DNA of 64,000 nt from Novosphingobium sp. UBA6272 (GTDB lineage Bacteria > Pseudomonadota > Alphaproteobacteria > Sphingomonadales > Sphingomonadaceae), in assembly GCF_002440635.1 (NCBI RefSeq), contig NZ_DJUW01000014.1:1-64000 (forward strand), read 5' to 3'. A model generated the notes under the pieces. That model saw only the letters and a list, made by a program, of their open reading frames with translations. It was not told where the DNA came from and did no database searches. Position numbers and translations under genes: made by a program. Position 1 is the first letter of the stretch. Every line of letters begins with the position of its first letter. Below, in pieces: positions 61,052 to 64,000 of the stretch.

Positions 61052-61935
61052 ACACGCAGCATTCCTTCGTCGCCGAACGCGCGGCGGCGCAGCATTGCGC
61101 CGAACTGCTGCGCGGCGGTCCCCCGCCGGCCGAGCTGCTGCCCGCGCTGGCGCGCAGTGGTGAGCGGATTGCCCGCGCGCTGGCTCCGGCGCTCGCCCCG
61201 CTGGTTGGGGCCGAGACGCTCGAGATCGAAGCCGGGCAGCCCGAGCAGTCAGACCTGGCCGACCTGATCGAAGCGATCGGTCCGCTGGCTGCAAACAGTC
61301 TGCTTGCCAGCGATACCGGGGGCCTGAGCCTGCTGACCTCGATCGACGGTGCCGGGGCACTGCGGCTGGTCGACCGTGCATTTGGCGGCCGCGGCGAGCT
61401 GTCGGGACCATTGCCGGACCGGTTTCCGCTTTCGGCCGAAATGCTGATCGCGCGGATCGAGGATGCGGTTGCCGCGGTGCTGGCCGAACAGCTTGGCCTG
61501 CCCGATCTTGGCGTGCTGCGCCGGGATTGCCGGATCGGCGATCTCGCTGCGTTTCCAGCCCAGGCCCGCCTGGCCGTGCTGCGGCTGACAATCGGCGAGG
61601 CCGGGCGAAAGCCCTGGAACCTGCTTGCGGCGCTGCCGCTGGAACATCTGCCCCGGCTGCTCGGCACCGGCGGGCTGGAGCGCGCCGCACCGCGCCGCAC
61701 CGGCTCGGCCGATCCCGCCGCCGCACCCTTTGCCGAGATGCCGCTGCCGCTGACCGCCACCCTGGTCGACATGCGAGTGCCGCTTTCCGCACTCGTCGCG
61801 CTCGAACCCGGCATGGTGCTGCCGGTCGCTGTGGCGCGGGCTGTGCCGATCGCGATCGGCGGCGCGGTGCTGGCACGCGGCACGATCGGCTCCAATGACG
61901 ACCGCGTCGCGGTCAAACTCACCCAGATCGCCTGA
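61048..61935 (+). CDS. fliM: Flagellar motor switch protein FliM, lacking CheY-binding N-terminus
   Basis: A 295-residue protein. The middle domain has the FliM GGxG motif (LVDRAFGGRGELSG, residues 108-120), which binds FliG. The C-terminal SpoA domain is LPLTATLVDMRVPLSALVALEPGMVLPV. The usual N-terminal LSQxEIDxLL peptide that binds phospho-CheY is absent; the protein begins MNTQHSFVAERAAAQHCAEL. The GTG start is fixed by the fliL overlap, and no upstream start would add that motif. The switch may therefore be weakly or differently controlled. Confidence 0.88.
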   Translation: MNTQHSFVAERAAAQHCAELLRGGPPPAELLPALARSGERIARALAPALAPLVGAETLEIEAGQPEQSDLADLIEAIGPLAANSLLASDTGGLSLLTSIDGAGALRLVDRAFGGRGELSGPLPDRFPLSAEMLIARIEDAVAAVLAEQLGLPDLGVLRRDCRIGDLAAFPAQARLAVLRLTIGEAGRKPWNLLAALPLEHLPRLLGTGGLERAAPRRTGSADPAAAPFAEMPLPLTATLVDMRVPLSALVALEPGMVLPVAVARAVPIAIGGAVLARGTIGSNDDRVAVKLTQIA

Positions 61936-61949
61936 AGGGACCCCCAGCG

Positions 61950-62222
61950 ATGACCATCCATACCCGCGGCTTCGACCTCCTTAGGGAAGTTGACGTCCGC
62001 CTATCGGTCGAACTCGGCCGCACCGACATGAAGCTGAAAGACGTGCTCGCATTGGGCGAAGACAGCGTGGTCATGCTCGACCGTCTGACCGACGAACTGC
62101 TCGACGTGATGGTCAACGGCAAGCTGATCGCGCGGGGTGAGATCATCGCGCAGGGCAATCGCTTTGGCCTGCGGATCGTCGAAATGGCCGGCACCACCGC
62201 CCCGGCAGAAGGAGCGGCCTGA
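61950..62222 (+). CDS. fliN: Flagellar motor switch protein FliN
   Basis: A 90-residue SpoA-domain protein (LLREVDVRLSVELGRTDMKLKDVLALGEDSVVMLDRLTDE ... IIAQGNRFGLRIVEM), forming the base of the C ring with FliM. Its stop overlaps the fliO start by one base. Confidence 0.96.
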   Translation: MTIHTRGFDLLREVDVRLSVELGRTDMKLKDVLALGEDSVVMLDRLTDELLDVMVNGKLIARGEIIAQGNRFGLRIVEMAGTTAPAEGAA

Positions 62223-62491
62223 TGCTGTTCTACATTCTCAAGCTGATCGTGCTGCTGCCACTGATCGCTAGCCTCGCCTGGGGCAGCCTCAAGCTGGCGC
62301 AGAAGATGCAGGCCCGGATCGGCGGCGCGCAGGGTGGCAGCAAGGCGGTGCGGATCATCGAGACGACGATGCTTTCGCCCACGCTCAAGCTGGCGGTGAT
62401 CGAGTTTCACGGGCGGGAGATACTTGTCTCGGCATCGCGCCAGGGGCTGACCCGGCTGGCCGAGGCTCCGGCGCGGGAGGTGCGGCCATGA
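62222..62491 (+). CDS. fliO: Flagellar biosynthetic protein FliO
   Basis: An 89-residue single-span protein (LKLIVLLPLIASLAWGSLKLA), with a cytoplasmic part holding VRIIETTMLSPTLKLAVIEFHGREILV, the FliO pattern. It helps FliP assemble. Overlaps fliP by 4 bases. Confidence 0.9.
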   Translation: MLFYILKLIVLLPLIASLAWGSLKLAQKMQARIGGAQGGSKAVRIIETTMLSPTLKLAVIEFHGREILVSASRQGLTRLAEAPAREVRP

Positions 62492-63234
62492 ATCGCTGGC
62501 TCCTCGCCCTGCCCGCCGTGCTGCTCCCCACCTTGGCGAGCGCGCAGACCGCAATCCCCGGCGCGCTGGACCGCGCCTTCGGGGCGACCGGTGGGACCGG
62601 CGGACAGGGCATGACCCTGTCGCTTCAGCTGCTGATCATGATGGGGCTGCTGACGCTGCTCCCCGGTCTGCTGCTGATGATGACCAGCTTCACCCGGATC
62701 CTGGTGGTGCTTTCGATCCTGCGTCAGGCGCTGGGGCTGCAACAAAGCCCTCCCAATCAGGTGCTGATCGGGCTCAGCCTGTTCCTCTCGCTGTTCATCA
62801 TGGCCCCGACGCTGGAAAAGGTGAACGCTCAGGCGATCGCGCCCTACTCCGCCGGGACCATCAACGCTGAACAGGCGATTGCCGCAGGTGGCAAGGAATT
62901 CCACGCCTTCATGGTCCGCCAGACCCGCAAGCACGACCTGAAGATGTTCGCCGAAATGGCCAAGGCTCCGAAATTTGCGCGGTCGGAAGACATCCCGTTC
63001 TCGATTCTGCTGCCAGCCTTCGTCACCAGCGAGCTCAAGACCGCCTTCCAGATCGGGTTCATGCTGTTCCTGCCGTTTCTGGTGATCGATCTGGTGGTCG
63101 CCTCAGTGCTGATGAGCCTGGGGATGATGATGATGAGCCCGACGATCGTCAGTCTGCCCTTCAAGCTGCTGCTGTTCGTGCTGGTCGATGGCTGGGCGCT
63201 GCTGATGGGCAGTCTGGTGGCGAGCTTCGGGTAG
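62488..63234 (+). CDS. fliP: Flagellar export gate protein FliP
   Basis: A 248-residue gate subunit with a cleavable signal (WLLALPAVLLPTLASAQ). LLTLLPGLLLMMTSFTRILVVLSILRQALG and FQIGFMLFLPFLVIDLVVASVLMSLGMMMM are the near-invariant family blocks. Confidence 0.97.
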   Translation: MNRWLLALPAVLLPTLASAQTAIPGALDRAFGATGGTGGQGMTLSLQLLIMMGLLTLLPGLLLMMTSFTRILVVLSILRQALGLQQSPPNQVLIGLSLFLSLFIMAPTLEKVNAQAIAPYSAGTINAEQAIAAGGKEFHAFMVRQTRKHDLKMFAEMAKAPKFARSEDIPFSILLPAFVTSELKTAFQIGFMLFLPFLVIDLVVASVLMSLGMMMMSPTIVSLPFKLLLFVLVDGWALLMGSLVASFG

Positions 63235-63238
63235 CGCC

Positions 63239-63511
63239 ATGGATGAAACCGCCGCCCTGCTCTCGCTGGTCGACCGGATGCTGTGGGTTACCGCGCTGGT
63301 TGCCGCGCCGGTGCTGCTGGCCAGCCTGGCGGTCGGCCTGATCGTCGGGATCATCCAGGCGGCGACTTCGGTCAACGAGCAGACCCTGACCTTTGTCCCC
63401 AAACTGGGCGTGATCGCGCTGGTGCTGGTCGTGCTGGGCGCCTCGATGTTCGCGCTGGTCGGCGAGTTCATGCAGGAAATCTTCGCCCAGATCGCGAGCC
63501 TGGGGCGGTGA
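63239..63511 (+). CDS. fliQ: Flagellar export gate protein FliQ
   Basis: A 90-residue two-span protein (ALVAAPVLLASLAVGLIVGIIQAATSVNEQTLTFVPKL) with the conserved FliQ turn. Overlaps the fliR start by GTGA. Confidence 0.96.
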   Translation: MDETAALLSLVDRMLWVTALVAAPVLLASLAVGLIVGIIQAATSVNEQTLTFVPKLGVIALVLVVLGASMFALVGEFMQEIFAQIASLGR

Positions 63512-64000
63512 TCGCGCTCGATTTCGGGTTCGGCGCGGTCGAGGCCGAGCTGTGGAAACTGGTCTTCCTGATGACCCGGATCGGGGCCGCGCTGCTGGCC
63601 GCGCCGTTCTTTTCTGCCGCCGCCGTGCCGGTGCAATTGCGGGTGGCGATCACCGGGGCGATCGCGGTGCTGGTCTCGGCCTGGGTGCCGGTGAGCGTGC
63701 CACCCGCGCTGTTCTCGCTGGCCGGGCTGATGGCGGTGTTTGCCGAAGTGCTGGTCGGTCTCGCGCTCGGCTTCGTGCTGCAATTGTCGTTCGCCGCGCC
63801 GGTGCTGGCCGCCGAGCAGATCGGCGGGGCAATGGGGATGAGCATCGCCTCGAGCGCCGATCCGGTGAACGGCACCCACTCGCCGATCCTCGGCCAATAC
63901 TTCACCGTAATGCTGACGCTGATCTTCCTCGGCCTCGGCGCGCACCTCACCTGGCTGCGGCTGGTGGTGGAGAGCTACACCGTGTTTCCGCCCGGCAATG
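63508..64000 (+). CDS. fliR: Flagellar export gate protein FliR, 5' part (continues beyond window)
   Basis: The frame from GTG 63508 stays open to the window end and encodes about 164 residues: VELWKLVFLMTRIGAALLAAPFF-type start, then FAEVLVGLALGFVLQLSFAAPVLAAEQIGGAMGMSIAS, typical of FliR. The GTG overlaps the fliQ stop. The 3' end, and any flhB, lie outside the window. Confidence 0.93.
   Translation, partial: MIALDFGFGAVEAELWKLVFLMTRIGAALLAAPFFSAAAVPVQLRVAITGAIAVLVSAWVPVSVPPALFSLAGLMAVFAEVLVGLALGFVLQLSFAAPVLAAEQIGGAMGMSIASSADPVNGTHSPILGQYFTVMLTLIFLGLGAHLTWLRLVVESYTVFPPGN

Noticed and set aside
60296..61876. 526-codon frame opposite fliL and fliM
   Set aside because: Shadow of conserved flagellar genes; Arg/Pro/Ala-rich without motif.

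Overview
The window is about 64 kb of GC-rich DNA with dense, often translationally coupled genes (many ATGA and GTGA overlaps). The gene content points to an alphaproteobacterium, most likely of the Sphingomonadales. Evidence includes a hemC-hemD-mitofilin-like trio, an SPAP/PafA-type phosphatase, a complete cbb3 oxidase locus with an FnrN/FnrL-type regulator, and intergenic repeats of the CCTGAGCTTGTCGAAGG kind that I associate with sphingomonads. The genus is not resolved. I see no tRNA, rRNA, CRISPR array, transposase or prophage.

Layout. 1-3.0 kb: 3' part of uvrB, a low-GC small gene, a repeat-filled gap and a small basic protein. 3.0-9.3 kb (minus strand): a helix-hairpin-helix membrane protein, a von Willebrand A lipoprotein, and a coupled flippase-gpsA-tsaD block. 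9.3-11.9 kb (plus): hemC, hemD and a mitofilin-like membrane protein. 12-19.5 kb: a UbiH-type monooxygenase and a phosphatase (minus), a DsbD-type reductase (plus), then an SDR-thiolase pair (minus) with a candidate operator. 19.8-30.7 kb: a microaerobic block, ccoNOQPGHIS-small ORF-hemN (minus), divergent ompW (plus), and the oxygen-sensing Fnr gene. Two FNR-like boxes lie between ccoN and ompW.

30.8-64 kb is mostly a flagellar island. Minus strand: lytic transglycosylase-flhA-fliA, flgM-flgN, and a MotA-like/ExbD-like pair with flgA. Plus strand: flgBCDEFGHIJKL, motA and motB. An interruption of 46.9-51.1 kb carries glpK and three genes of unknown or uncertain role. Then come flagellin (minus) and flbD-fliEFGHIJKLMNOPQ with a partial fliR (plus), cut by the window end.

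The flagellar regulation can be partly read from the DNA. Two consensus sigma-54 promoters precede flgB and transglycosylase-flhA-fliA, with a FlbD-site-like dyad upstream of flgB. A third, imperfect one precedes fliK. The flagellin gene and flgM share a TTAA-N15-G(T/C)CG element that may be the FliA promoter of this lineage. The implied cascade is FlbD/RpoN to hook-basal body and fliA, then FliA to flagellin and flgM.

The most unusual features are mobile palindromic repeats inside coding sequence. One is in tsaD and one inverted pair is in the flagellar transglycosylase gene. Others are a second stator-like pair without a peptidoglycan-binding domain, a FliM without the CheY-binding N-terminus, very short FlgD, FlgE and FlgJ, a six-copy repeat inside FliK, and a cluster of strong palindromes between fliC and flbD.
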